Shown one piece after another: positions 54,256-63,762 of a DNA stretch of 64,000 nucleotides (positions are counted from its first letter, which is position 1; each line of letters begins with the position of its first letter). The notes beneath the pieces were generated by a model. It saw only the letters and a list, made by a program, of their open reading frames with translations. It searched no databases and was not told where the DNA came from. Source of the DNA: Lysinibacillus sp. PLM2 (GTDB taxonomy: Bacteria; Bacillota; Bacilli; Bacillales_A; Planococcaceae); assembly GCA_023168345.1 (NCBI GenBank), contig AP025689.1, positions 866,001 through 930,000 on the forward strand. Reading direction: 5' to 3'. A program made the position numbers and the translations under genes.

Positions 54256-56283
54256 TTAATCTAATACATTAACTAAATCAGAACGAATCCATACAAATTG
54301 TGGAGATGAAGCTGTGTATGGAGGTGTTGCATCAGAGTATACTTTGTACCATACATAGCCGTCCGCTGCTTCCGTTTTATCAGCAATAACGACTGGGTAA
54401 CCAAATTCTCCTGATTGACCAGGGCGTTTTTGATCATATGAATACGCAATAGTGCTGTTTGTTGTTGGCTCAACTCGCGTATTTACGCTACCCGCTGATG
54501 CCATTACCATACCGATTTGCCCATCCTCATAATCTTTAAAACCATTACGAGAATCCATACGGTACATATGACCAGCAACTTTTGAACCCCAATGTGGATC
54601 AGAAGCATAGTTCACATTGACACCTACTGTTTTGTTACCAGGAACCGCACCTTCATTACGATAGTCACCGTTTTGTGGTAAGTAATTTGCATTTAATAAA
54701 TAATTTACAAAGGCAAATACACTATCTTTCGGTTCAGCGTATTTTTCACCAGTTTTTAGCGGATCGTGATCATATACTTTAATTCCAAATAGGTTATTAA
54801 TGTCTTTTGCTTTAGCACTAATACCGTAGTCACTTTCATGAATGGCTGTAGCTAAGATAAATAAAGCATTAACGCCATATTTCTCTTCCATTTCTTTTAA
54901 GTAACTACCTAAACCGATTAGTTTAGATTCTTTAGTAAGGTTCGCATATTTACTAGCACCAGAGGCTTGTTTAAGCTCAAGCTCTTTATTAATCATTGTT
55001 TCAAGTTCTGCAGCTGTATAATTTGATGGTTTACGAACAGATGCGAATTGGAAGTATGGATAGTAAGTACCAACTTCTTGCATTTGTTTATTAAAGAAAT
55101 GAACACCATCAAAGCTATAATATGTTTCTCCAGATTTCATGAAATCTGCAGCAGGTCCAACAGTATAAAAACCTTCAGATCTACCTTGAACATGGTTATA
55201 AATTCTGTGGTTTAACATACCATCCGTAATGAAATATTCATCACGGTTTTCAATTGCAGCAGTTGGGATAATACTAACATCAGTAGGTTTTGCATAACCT
55301 ACAACATCACCAATTTGTACAATTACATAAACCTCGCCTTTTGAATTAACTCCAGTACCGTTATACTTCAATTCGCGACCTTCAGTAACATATGAAATTT
55401 GTTCAACGAAATTATTATATGCATAAACAGAAGTTGTATTTGCAGAAGTATCAGCCGCATATGCTAGTCCACTTGGTGCTTTAATAATATTATTACCAAA
55501 GTAAATTAGGTTTAATGATGATGATGCATCCAGTGCAGCTAAAGCTTCTGAATATGTTTGATACATTGTTGGATTTTTTGTTATAGTACCATTTTCAATT
55601 TTTCCTACATAGTAAACTTGTTTTACAGCTTCTTCTGGTGGTTGTTCATTACCCTCATCCGGTTGATTGTATTTTTCTGCTTCATGATACATACGGAATA
55701 AGAATGCTGCTGCATGTGCAATTGTTGCAGAATCTTTAGGATTGAAATAAACACCGGAATCCGTATGTGAACCGCGAATAATGTTGTAATGAACAGATGT
55801 TGCTACACCTTTTTCAAATGAATAATAAATTCGTTCATTGTCTTTAAAAGTTAATGGTGCTTCTTCTAGCGGAACATTTAGATATTTAAGTGCGTTGTAT
55901 AACATACCGGCCATCTGTTGACGGGTAATTTGGTCGTTAGGTCTAAAAGTACCATCTGGATAACCACTTAAAATTCCAGCACCAGCAGCATTTTGGACCT
56001 CTCTAGTTAGACTAGCACCCTTTAAATCTGAAAAAGTATATTTCGTAGAGAGTGGTAAATCTAATGCTCGAGCAATATACGACGCGAATTCACCACGTGT
56101 CACTTTGCGATTTGGATTATAGTTTCCTTTAGCATCTGGTAAAATAACTCCTTTATTTGCCCAATATGTTAATTCAGTTACCATTTGGTGATTACTGATG
56201 TCATTAGCATATGATTCTGTTGGACTAACAATTGAGAAAGTTAAGACACTAGCAAGTACTAAGCCTAGTGATTTTTTAATCAT
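54256..56283 (-). CDS. SLH-anchored endo-beta-N-acetylglucosaminidase (LytD-like)
   Basis: 675 residues. Signal peptide (1-26, PTESYAND), three SLH domains (about 30-205), a middle region (about 215-430) with SH3-like strands, a glucosaminidase domain (about 440-595) and a C-terminal SH3-like segment. Catalytic features are ALFILATAIHESDYG with its Glu, NLFGIKVYDHDP, and VGVNVNYASDPHWGSKVAGHMYRMD. It cuts the GlcNAc-MurNAc glycan strand. I place the start at 56283, ten bases after GGAGG; two in-frame ATGs lie a little upstream. It is the only SLH gene on the minus strand. Confidence 0.92.
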   Translation of the reverse strand: MIKKSLGLVLASVLTFSIVSPTESYANDISNHQMVTELTYWANKGVILPDAKGNYNPNRKVTRGEFASYIARALDLPLSTKYTFSDLKGASLTREVQNAAGAGILSGYPDGTFRPNDQITRQQMAGMLYNALKYLNVPLEEAPLTFKDNERIYYSFEKGVATSVHYNIIRGSHTDSGVYFNPKDSATIAHAAAFLFRMYHEAEKYNQPDEGNEQPPEEAVKQVYYVGKIENGTITKNPTMYQTYSEALAALDASSSLNLIYFGNNIIKAPSGLAYAADTSANTTSVYAYNNFVEQISYVTEGRELKYNGTGVNSKGEVYVIVQIGDVVGYAKPTDVSIIPTAAIENRDEYFITDGMLNHRIYNHVQGRSEGFYTVGPAADFMKSGETYYSFDGVHFFNKQMQEVGTYYPYFQFASVRKPSNYTAAELETMINKELELKQASGASKYANLTKESKLIGLGSYLKEMEEKYGVNALFILATAIHESDYGISAKAKDINNLFGIKVYDHDPLKTGEKYAEPKDSVFAFVNYLLNANYLPQNGDYRNEGAVPGNKTVGVNVNYASDPHWGSKVAGHMYRMDSRNGFKDYEDGQIGMVMASAGSVNTRVEPTTNSTIAYSYDQKRPGQSGEFGYPVVIADKTEAADGYVWYKVYSDATPPYTASSPQFVWIRSDLVNVLD

Positions 56284-56518
56284 TAAAGTCATTCCTCCCC
56301 TCATTTTCTGTTATAATGATAGCAATTTTTGAGGAAAAATGATAGGTACTTTCATAGTATATAAGATTACAAGTATATTAAAATTAGTATAATAATTCAC
56401 ATTATTAAAAGATTTGTAATCAAGAAGTAACCATATTATACTTAAAAAAAGTTGTAGAATAATTTGAGTTAAAGGGAATAACAAATAGTAGATACAAAAA
56501 GAGGGGATCGAAAAATAG

Positions 56519-58003
56519 ATGTTAGACATTTCGACAAAGATAGAAAAAAAAGAATGGTTAGAAATAATTCTTGCATTAGCAGTTATAATAGCTGGAGTAC
56601 TTTTACCATCATCTTTTGCATTAATTAGTACAACAATTTTCTTTGCTTTGTTTGCATTTTTTAAGCCATATCAAAGCTTAGTCATACTTATTCCGTATGT
56701 CATTTTCCGTACCTTCTTTATTGAAATTAATACAGGTATGAAATTGATTGGTGATTTAATCACTATTATTGTTCTAATTCGATTATTATTATTGAATATA
56801 AAACATTGGAAATCATGGTTTCATTTCAAATTATTTGAATGGTTTTTCTTTGTTTTCTTAATATTTGGTGCAATTATTGGTTATTTAAATGACGTAACAC
56901 TCGCTTCGGTTATTTTCCAAGTTCGAACATTTATCATCATGTACTTATTATACTTCGTGATAAGTCGTCTTCAATTACCGAAAAACTTCTTTGTAAAATT
57001 ATCATGGATTACGGTTTTTTCAGGGGTTATATTATTTATCCAAGGTGTTGTTGAAAAGATTTCATCTCGCCAATGGTTAATGCCTGAGGTTTGGTCAGAA
57101 AAAGTTCTTTCAGCGACAAATGCAGTTCGTGTATATGGATTAGTAAACAATCCTAACTCACTAGCGCTAGTGATGTTCTTTGCAGTGGCAGCTGTGTTTT
57201 TCCTACGTTGGGTGTATAAAGATGAAAAATATAAATGGTTCTTTATTGTATGCCAAGTCGCATTTACAGGACTAATCGTTTTAACTTTATCTCGAGGTAC
57301 ATGGATATTCACGATTGTCTTTATCGCTTTCTTCTTTATCATTGCTCGTAGAAGTAAACGTCTTAAACAGTTTGCGATAACTTTAGTTGCATCCATTGTG
57401 CTTGTCTATATACCTGTTTATTTTGGCGCTATTTTAATGCAACAGATGGGTGCGGTAGAAGAAGGACCAAGTGATGGTGGTGGAATTGGTAACCGATTTG
57501 CTGAAACATTTGATGAGGATACTTTAGCATTAATGAGTGAAAGTGGTCGTTTGTTCTATATTAAAAAAGGCTTTGAAGTGCTGATGGATTATCCGATAAC
57601 AGGTGCAGGATTTGGTACTTTTGGAGGCTCTGCAACATTATCCTATGATTCACCAATTTATGATAAGTACGAAATACGGTCAGATATTTATGGTGGGAAA
57701 AACTTCTATTCCGACAATCAATATATACAAGTCATTGCTGAAACAGGAGCTATTGGAGTATTCTTATTTGCTGGATTCTTAATTGCAATGCTCTGGATCT
57801 TCATAAAAGAGCGACAATTAATGTTTGGGAAAGTAATGTTTGCCCTTTGGTTTGCAACAGGGGCTTCAGGTTTTGTGTATAATATTTGGGAATTAAAAGT
57901 ATATACAATGTTCTTCTTTATGTTGTTTGGAATTTTTGCTTCCATCAATCAATATTATCAAAAGCTACCATTAGATAAAGAAGTAGAGAATGCAGTGAAT
58001 TAA
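56519..58003 (+). CDS. O-antigen ligase/polymerase-like membrane protein (Wzy_C family)
   Basis: 494 residues, about 12 TM helices, with the large extracellular loop typical of WaaL/Wzy proteins near 310-385. Family signatures include VYGLVNNPNSLALVMFF (about 197-213), LSRGTWIF (about 258) and PITGAGFGTFGG. In Firmicutes such proteins polymerise or ligate surface glycans. Its neighbours (CsaB and a glycosyltransferase 4-6 kb downstream) suggest secondary wall polymer assembly, but the substrate is not shown. It starts at ATG after GAGGGGAT, divergent from the glucosaminidase gene with 235 bases between. Confidence 0.9.
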   Translation: MLDISTKIEKKEWLEIILALAVIIAGVLLPSSFALISTTIFFALFAFFKPYQSLVILIPYVIFRTFFIEINTGMKLIGDLITIIVLIRLLLLNIKHWKSWFHFKLFEWFFFVFLIFGAIIGYLNDVTLASVIFQVRTFIIMYLLYFVISRLQLPKNFFVKLSWITVFSGVILFIQGVVEKISSRQWLMPEVWSEKVLSATNAVRVYGLVNNPNSLALVMFFAVAAVFFLRWVYKDEKYKWFFIVCQVAFTGLIVLTLSRGTWIFTIVFIAFFFIIARRSKRLKQFAITLVASIVLVYIPVYFGAILMQQMGAVEEGPSDGGGIGNRFAETFDEDTLALMSESGRLFYIKKGFEVLMDYPITGAGFGTFGGSATLSYDSPIYDKYEIRSDIYGGKNFYSDNQYIQVIAETGAIGVFLFAGFLIAMLWIFIKERQLMFGKVMFALWFATGASGFVYNIWELKVYTMFFFMLFGIFASINQYYQKLPLDKEVENAVN

Positions 58004-58126
58004 ATAAATCTTAGTTAGCTTTAGTAAAGGTGAACGGAATTTCAATTGTAGGGCAGAGCGTTTGTCTCTTGTAAAACAACGGTTGTTTATGAAATTCATT
58101 TGATTAAAAAACGAAATAATCCTTTA

Positions 58127-58165
58127 AAGACAGTTCTCATAATTTGAGGACTGTCTTATTTTTTT
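58127..58165 (+). terminator. Terminator of the Wzy_C-like gene
   Basis: AAGACAGT and CTCA pair with TGAG and ACTGTCTT through one G-T pair, then a T-run. Confidence 0.88.
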
Positions 58166-58219
58166 ATTAAAAATAATAAAAATTCGTGCGGAAAATTTGA
58201 TTTTAATATGTTTTCAAGT

Positions 58220-59160
58220 GCGCTTGTGAAGGAGGAAATGAATGATGCGATTCGTGGTAATGTCGATAAGATAAGCGAGCATGACGAAGACAAAACTCAT
58301 CCAAGCATCGAAGGAAATGTCCGCGAGAAAGCATCTCGAGGACAAAACTCATGCGAGAACCTAGGGAAATGTCCGCGAGAAAGCATCTCGAAGACAAAAC
58401 TCATGCGAGAACCTAGGGAAATGTCCGCGAGAAAGCATCTGGAGGACAAAACTCATTCAAGAACCGCATGAAATGTCTTAAAGAAAGCATCTCGAGGACA
58501 AAACTCATGCGAGAACCGAAGAAAATGTCCGCGAGAAAGCATCTCGAGGACAAAACTCATCCGAGAACCGAAGAAAATGTCCGCGAGAAAGCATCTCGAG
58601 GACAAAACTCATGCGAGAACCGAAGGAAATGTCCACGAGAAAGCATCTCGAAGACAAAACTCATGCGAGAACCTAGGGAAATGTCCGCGAGAAAGCATCT
58701 CGAAGACAAAACTCATGCGAGAACCTAGGGAAATGTCCGCGAGAAAGCATCTCGAAGACAAAACTCATGCGAGAACCTAGGGAAATGTCCGCGAGAAAGC
58801 ATCTCGAAGACAAAACTCATGCGAGAATCGAAGAAATTGTCCGCGAGAAAGCATCTGGAGGACAAAACTCATGTGAGAACCGAGGAAATGTCCGCGAGAA
58901 AGCATCTCGAAGACAAAACTCATGCGAGAACCTAGGAAATGTCCGCGAGAAAGCATCTCGAAGACAAAACTCATGCGAGAACCTAGGAAATGTCCGCGAG
59001 AAAGCATCTCGAAGACAAAACTCATGCGAGAATCGAAGAAATTGTCCGCGAGAAAGCATCTGGAGGACAAAACTCATGTGAGAACCGAGGGAAATGTCCG
59101 CGAGAAAGCATCTCGAAGACAAAACTCATCCGAGAATCGAGGGAAATGTCCATGATCCTG
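58220..59160. repeat. Tandem hairpin array G, 52-bp unit, about 17 copies
   Basis: Unit words are ATGTCCGCGAGAAAGCATC, TCGA(G/A)GACAAAA and CTCATGCGAGAACC. TGTCCgCGAGA pairs with TCTCGaGGACA around an AAGCA loop: ten of eleven pairs with one central G-A mismatch. Many copies have AGACA, which weakens one more pair. GGACAAAA is also the head word of array A. The array is open in several frames on both strands with no ribosome binding site pattern, so no gene is called. Confidence 0.93.
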
Positions 59161-59597
59161 CTTTAAGAACCACCACCGCTTCAATCCCATAAAAATCTAT
59201 CAAAACCCCATCAAAACCCCATCAAAACCCACTCAATATCAAAATCCCATCAAAATTCCAACACACAAGATCTAAACTCGCTTTATCCAATGAAAATTAT
59301 GTTCCTAACAAAATCTTAAAACTCACACCAATATGGATCCCTTTTACAAGAATGGCTTTGTAACTAGTGCCAATAAAGGTCGGATGTCCCCTCAAATTCC
59401 ATTTTTAATCCCCTTAGTAAATATTGTCCATATCAAAAAAATATATAATAACTATCTATTATACAAGAGGAATGTAATAGAGTTATTACATAATTGATAC
59501 AATAGAAACATAGAATAATAGTCAATTTTTTGATATATTAACCATATCAATGTAATAAAGGAAGGTGACATGCTTCTTTACCATATGGAGCAACATT
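59161..59597. other. Intergenic region with a small CATCAAAACCC repeat and an 8-bp dyad
   Basis: A short run of CATCAAAACCC-like words lies at about 59205-59265. ATGTAATA (59472-59479) pairs with TATTACAT (59484-59491), ~106 bases before the start of the next gene, and could be an operator. No gene is seen. Confidence 0.6.
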
Positions 59598-62342
59598 ATG
59601 AAGAAGAAAATTGCGATCATCATGAGTTTTTTACTCACAGTCTCTGTTGCGTTTGCTAGTGTGAAAAGTTATGCAGCGATCCCAGCGCTAAAAGAATCAT
59701 ACCCTGTATCTCAGGGCGTACAGTATTCAAATTATACATATTCGGGTTCTATCATTAATCAGTTAGAATTGAATCTAACAAATCCTTATACTAAGTTAGA
59801 AATGAGTTTACCATCACCGATTAACTCCCTTGCCACTCTAACGAATAGAGCCAATAATGATTCAAAAGAAGGGCATCGCGTCGTTGGTGCAATAAATGCA
59901 AATTTCTTCAATATGTCAGATGGGTATCCACTTTATTTATTAGCACAAAACAATAAAATATTGTGGCCTGAAGTAATTTCTGCAAATAATACCTACTTTG
60001 TTAGTAAACCAATTGCTTTTGGTGTCACAGCAGATGGTAAAGCGGAAATTGATTATTATGATGCGAGCTTCACCGTGAATTTTAGAGGTGAAAATATTAA
60101 GATAGATGGATTGAACGTTACAAGAGGTGAGAATGAAGGAATCCTTTATACGCCTCAACATCACAGTTCGAAAACTCCTAACAATAAATATGGTATGGAG
60201 TTTGTAATTGAAACACCAGACACTATTACTGAAACAAAGTTCGGTCAAACTTTAACAGGAACAGTTAAACAAATTCGTCAGTATGGTGATGATACTAGAC
60301 CTACAATTCCACGTAATGGTTTTGTCTTATCATTTAATGGGGAAGCACTTCAGAAATTTAAAAGCATCCAAGTAGGTGAACAAATTTCAGTATCCATTGG
60401 TGTGAATCCTATTTGGAAAGATGCAGAGTTTATGGCGGCAAGTGGACCACTTCTTGTTTACGATGGAAAAGTGAATTTAACAATAGATCCAAAGAGTCCC
60501 CGTGCAACACAGGTAACGGCTAGATCAGCGATTGCTATTAGTAAAGATAAAGAAAAAGTTTATTTAATTACTGTTGATAGTGCGAATGGTAGTAAAGGTA
60601 TGACACTTACTCAGTTTGCAAATTATATTGCAAGCCTTGGTGTAGATCGTGCGATAAACCTTGATGGTGGCGGGTCAACAACAATGGGCATTCGTAAATA
60701 TGGAAGCAATACTGTTGTATTGGCTAACAGTCCATCAGGAGGCGTACAACGAAGAATTTCTGGTGTTTTAGAAGCCATTAGTACAGGTGTAACAGGAACA
60801 CCAAAAATGTTAAAAGTAACTCGAGATCAAGTTGGATCAGTACTTATTGGTGCTAGTGTGAAAATAACTCCACAATACGTGCTAGATGAACATTACAATG
60901 CTTTAGAATTCACAAACTCAGATTTCACAGTAACAGCTACTAATAATCTAGTATCAGTGAATGGCTTAAGCTACACAGCTGAATCTGAAGGAACTGAAAC
61001 GGTAGTTGTTCGTAATGGCGATGCATCACAAACGATTAAATTTGATGTGGTCAATGCGCCTTCAACTCTATCAATCTCTTCTTCAAGTACCACTATTGAA
61101 CCAGGCGGAGCTTTACAATTCCAAGCTACAGCGAAGGATGCAAGTGGAAACAATCTTGTCTATTCGACAAATCAATTAACTTGGTCAATAGAAGGTGACT
61201 TAGGAACGATCAGTCCATCAGGTTTATTTGAGTCAAACGGTAAGGTTGGTAAAGGTGCCGTTATCGCTAAATTAGGTGAAAAGACAGTCAAAAAAGAAAT
61301 TGAAGTAAAAGAGGCATACACTGAAGATACTTTCACTATTAATCTATTCGAAAATAGTAAAGATTGGAAAGTTGAAACAGCTTTATCAAAAGGTTCAATT
61401 GAGCTAGTTAGTTCAAATAAATTTGGTAAAGAAGGTAAATCTTCAATTAAATTGAATTATGATATGACAGGCAACAATTCTGGAACAGCTGCAACTTATA
61501 TAACATTGAACCAACCAGTTAAATTACCAGGAAGCCCTGAAAAACTAGGCGTTTGGATGTTTGGTGACGGAAATGAAACTTGGGTACGTGGTTATGTGAA
61601 AGATGCGACTGGTACTAAATATACAGTTGACTTTACTGAAGAAAATGGTCAAACATGGACTGGCTGGAAGTATATTGAAGCACAGTTACCAACAGAAGCT
61701 GTAAAACCATTTACATTTGAGTCAATCTATGTGGTTCAACCAACGCCTTCAAAACAAAAAGCGGGTGCAGTATACTTTGATAAATTACAAGCAATCTACG
61801 AACCAACTTATAAAGAACCAATTTTTAATGATATTAAAAATGACTATGTTTATAAGGAACAAATTAGTTATTTAGTAGATCGTGGTTATATCAGTGGTTA
61901 TACAGATGGCACATTTAAACCAGAGCTTTCGTTAACTCGTGCGCATGCTGCTATTCTATTAGCAAATGTGTTGGATGTAGATACAGCAAATGTAGTAAAT
62001 CCTAACTTCACAGACGTGCCTGAAAGCCATCCGTATTATAAGCAAATTGCAGCAATTGAAAATGCAGGTGTGATGAATGGTAAAGGTGACGGTACGTTTG
62101 ATCCAAACGGAAAGCTAACTAGAGCGCAAATGGCAGTGATTTTGGTCAATGCCTTTAAATTTACAGGAACGACGGAAGAAGAATTTAAAGATATCTCGAA
62201 AGATTATTGGGCAAACAATGCGATTTATGCATTAGCATCTAATGGTATAACTGCTGGCTATGAAGATAATACCTTCAAGCCGGGAGAGAATGTAAGTCGT
62301 AAACATTTCAGTTTATTCTTATATAAATCGTTAACTCAATAA
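59598..62342 (+). CDS. SLH-anchored phosphodiester glycosidase (NAGPA family)
   Basis: 914 residues. Signal peptide (1-28). A NAGPA/DUF2233 domain (about 70-400) has GAINANFFNMSDGYPL, AASGPLLVYDGK, VTARSAIAISKDKEKVYLITVD and the hallmark NLDGGGSTTMGIRK. It is followed by Ig-like regions (about 410-580), a carbohydrate-binding-like beta-sandwich (about 590-735: WKVETALSKGSIELV, LGVWMFGDGNETWVRGYV) and three SLH domains (about 740-914). NAGPA enzymes remove GlcNAc from phosphodiesters; Bacillus YoeB/PhnX-like relatives act on teichoic acid or wall sugars. ATG 59598 lies seven bases after GGAG. Confidence 0.92.
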   Translation: MKKKIAIIMSFLLTVSVAFASVKSYAAIPALKESYPVSQGVQYSNYTYSGSIINQLELNLTNPYTKLEMSLPSPINSLATLTNRANNDSKEGHRVVGAINANFFNMSDGYPLYLLAQNNKILWPEVISANNTYFVSKPIAFGVTADGKAEIDYYDASFTVNFRGENIKIDGLNVTRGENEGILYTPQHHSSKTPNNKYGMEFVIETPDTITETKFGQTLTGTVKQIRQYGDDTRPTIPRNGFVLSFNGEALQKFKSIQVGEQISVSIGVNPIWKDAEFMAASGPLLVYDGKVNLTIDPKSPRATQVTARSAIAISKDKEKVYLITVDSANGSKGMTLTQFANYIASLGVDRAINLDGGGSTTMGIRKYGSNTVVLANSPSGGVQRRISGVLEAISTGVTGTPKMLKVTRDQVGSVLIGASVKITPQYVLDEHYNALEFTNSDFTVTATNNLVSVNGLSYTAESEGTETVVVRNGDASQTIKFDVVNAPSTLSISSSSTTIEPGGALQFQATAKDASGNNLVYSTNQLTWSIEGDLGTISPSGLFESNGKVGKGAVIAKLGEKTVKKEIEVKEAYTEDTFTINLFENSKDWKVETALSKGSIELVSSNKFGKEGKSSIKLNYDMTGNNSGTAATYITLNQPVKLPGSPEKLGVWMFGDGNETWVRGYVKDATGTKYTVDFTEENGQTWTGWKYIEAQLPTEAVKPFTFESIYVVQPTPSKQKAGAVYFDKLQAIYEPTYKEPIFNDIKNDYVYKEQISYLVDRGYISGYTDGTFKPELSLTRAHAAILLANVLDVDTANVVNPNFTDVPESHPYYKQIAAIENAGVMNGKGDGTFDPNGKLTRAQMAVILVNAFKFTGTTEEEFKDISKDYWANNAIYALASNGITAGYEDNTFKPGENVSRKHFSLFLYKSLTQ

Positions 62343-62351
62343 TAAAACAGG

Positions 62352-62382
62352 CGAAACCCATTTTAGATGGGTTTCGTTTTTT
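62352..62382 (+). terminator. Terminator of the phosphodiester glycosidase gene
   Basis: CGAAACCCAT (62352-62361) pairs with ATGGGTTTCG (62367-62376), then TTTTTT. Confidence 0.93.
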
Positions 62383-62621
62383 ACTATACGGGTGATGTTT
62401 GAGATAAGGGGTATGTTATAATTAAAAGGTTAGGTTACAGTAAAAGTTCTTGAAAATACGATTTTAATCGTTAATAATTAGAGGTGTTAATATTTTCCAT
62501 TGATAAGAATATTGTGAAAAACCTCCTTCTTAATTGATGAATTTTTCTTTTTATTGAAATTCACTATACATACTTGGAAATAATTAAATTTAATAGAAAA
62601 CAATAAAGGATGAACGTAAAA

Positions 62622-63761
62622 GTGAAAATCGGAATCGTTGGAAATTACGGAAATGATAATAATGGGGATGAAGCAATATTACTTAGTATCATTCGCCAAT
62701 TACAAAAAGCTTTTCAAATTGAAACAAATGATATAACTGTTTTTAGTAATAATCCAAAACAAACTGCTGCTCAATATGGCGTGACAAGTTATCCTCTTTA
62801 TCATAAAAATGGCAATGCTGCAAAAACATTTATGAAAACATATAAACTGAATAAAGAAATTGTAAAAACTCTTGATTTTGTTGTCATTGGTGGTGGCGGA
62901 ATTTTAATGGATTTATATAAACGGGAAGCACCACTATATGGTTCGTATGCAATGATGGCCAAAAGCTCAAAGGTTCCCTATGTAGTTTATGGCTGTGGAG
63001 CTGGTCCTTTAAATACAGGATTAGGGAAATGGTTTATTCGATACATGGCAAAGCATGCGAGAAATATATCGGTACGTGATCCCAAATCGAAAGCATTACT
63101 CCAACAAATCGGTATAAAACGTGAGGTGCATGTAATTGGTGACCCTGCCTTTAGTTTAGAAGTAGACCGTGAAGGCTATAGCTCTGAACCAATTAAAATC
63201 GGTGTAACTGCTGTGCCGTATTATAATGCATCTTATTGGCCAACTGGAGATGAAGCAAAATACAACAATTATATAGAAGGTATGGCGAAAAATTTAGATC
63301 GAATCTTAGAAGAAAATCATGCGGAAGTAACATTCTTTGCAACAAAATATCCTCAGGATGCGGATGTGACAAAGGATATTCAAAGCAAAATGAGATTTTC
63401 AGACAAAACGTCTATTATTGACGAGAATTTAAAGCCGCAAAAATTGCTCGACTTGTCCGCTTCTTTTGATGTGTTGATTGGGACGAGACTGCATTCTTTA
63501 ATTTTAGCTACAGATGCTAAAACACCAATTATTGGGGTTTCATATCATACAAAGGTAAACGATTTTCTTGAAATGGCTGGATTAGGTGAATTTTCCCTTC
63601 CGATTAATTCATTACACGAGAGCGATGAGCATTTTGCGAATTTATTTAACAAAATGAAAGCTGATTGGAATGGAGCAATTGAGCTTGCAACTTCAACAAA
63701 TGCTCAATTTAAAGAAAAAGCGAGCCTAGGCTTAAAACTTCTTGTAGAAGGTGCAAAGTAA
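62622..63761 (+). CDS. csaB: Polysaccharide pyruvyl transferase CsaB
   Basis: About 380 residues. CsaB adds a ketal-pyruvyl group from PEP to the secondary wall polysaccharide, creating the ligand of SLH domains, so it is the enabling enzyme for the nine SLH proteins here. Motifs: GNYGNDNNGDEAILLSII (about 7-24), VIGGGGILMDLY, VVYGCGAGPL, SVRDPKSKALL, VIGDPAF and GTRLHSLILATDAKTPIIGVSYHTKV (about 285-310). I prefer the GTG at 62622, nine bases after AAAGGATG, because the product then begins MKIGIVGNYG as in known CsaB proteins; the ATG at 62610 is the alternative. A glycosyltransferase gene follows after one base. Confidence 0.95.
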   Translation: MKIGIVGNYGNDNNGDEAILLSIIRQLQKAFQIETNDITVFSNNPKQTAAQYGVTSYPLYHKNGNAAKTFMKTYKLNKEIVKTLDFVVIGGGGILMDLYKREAPLYGSYAMMAKSSKVPYVVYGCGAGPLNTGLGKWFIRYMAKHARNISVRDPKSKALLQQIGIKREVHVIGDPAFSLEVDREGYSSEPIKIGVTAVPYYNASYWPTGDEAKYNNYIEGMAKNLDRILEENHAEVTFFATKYPQDADVTKDIQSKMRFSDKTSIIDENLKPQKLLDLSASFDVLIGTRLHSLILATDAKTPIIGVSYHTKVNDFLEMAGLGEFSLPINSLHESDEHFANLFNKMKADWNGAIELATSTNAQFKEKASLGLKLLVEGAK

Positions 63762-63762
63762 G

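Noticed and set aside
58208-59155. Several overlapping open frames coding for repeats such as ARKHLEDKTH or RESISKTKL in array G
   Set aside because: They are open on both strands and in several frames because the 52-bp unit lacks stops; 52 is not a multiple of three, so frames rotate. No ribosome binding site pattern and no protein-like composition.
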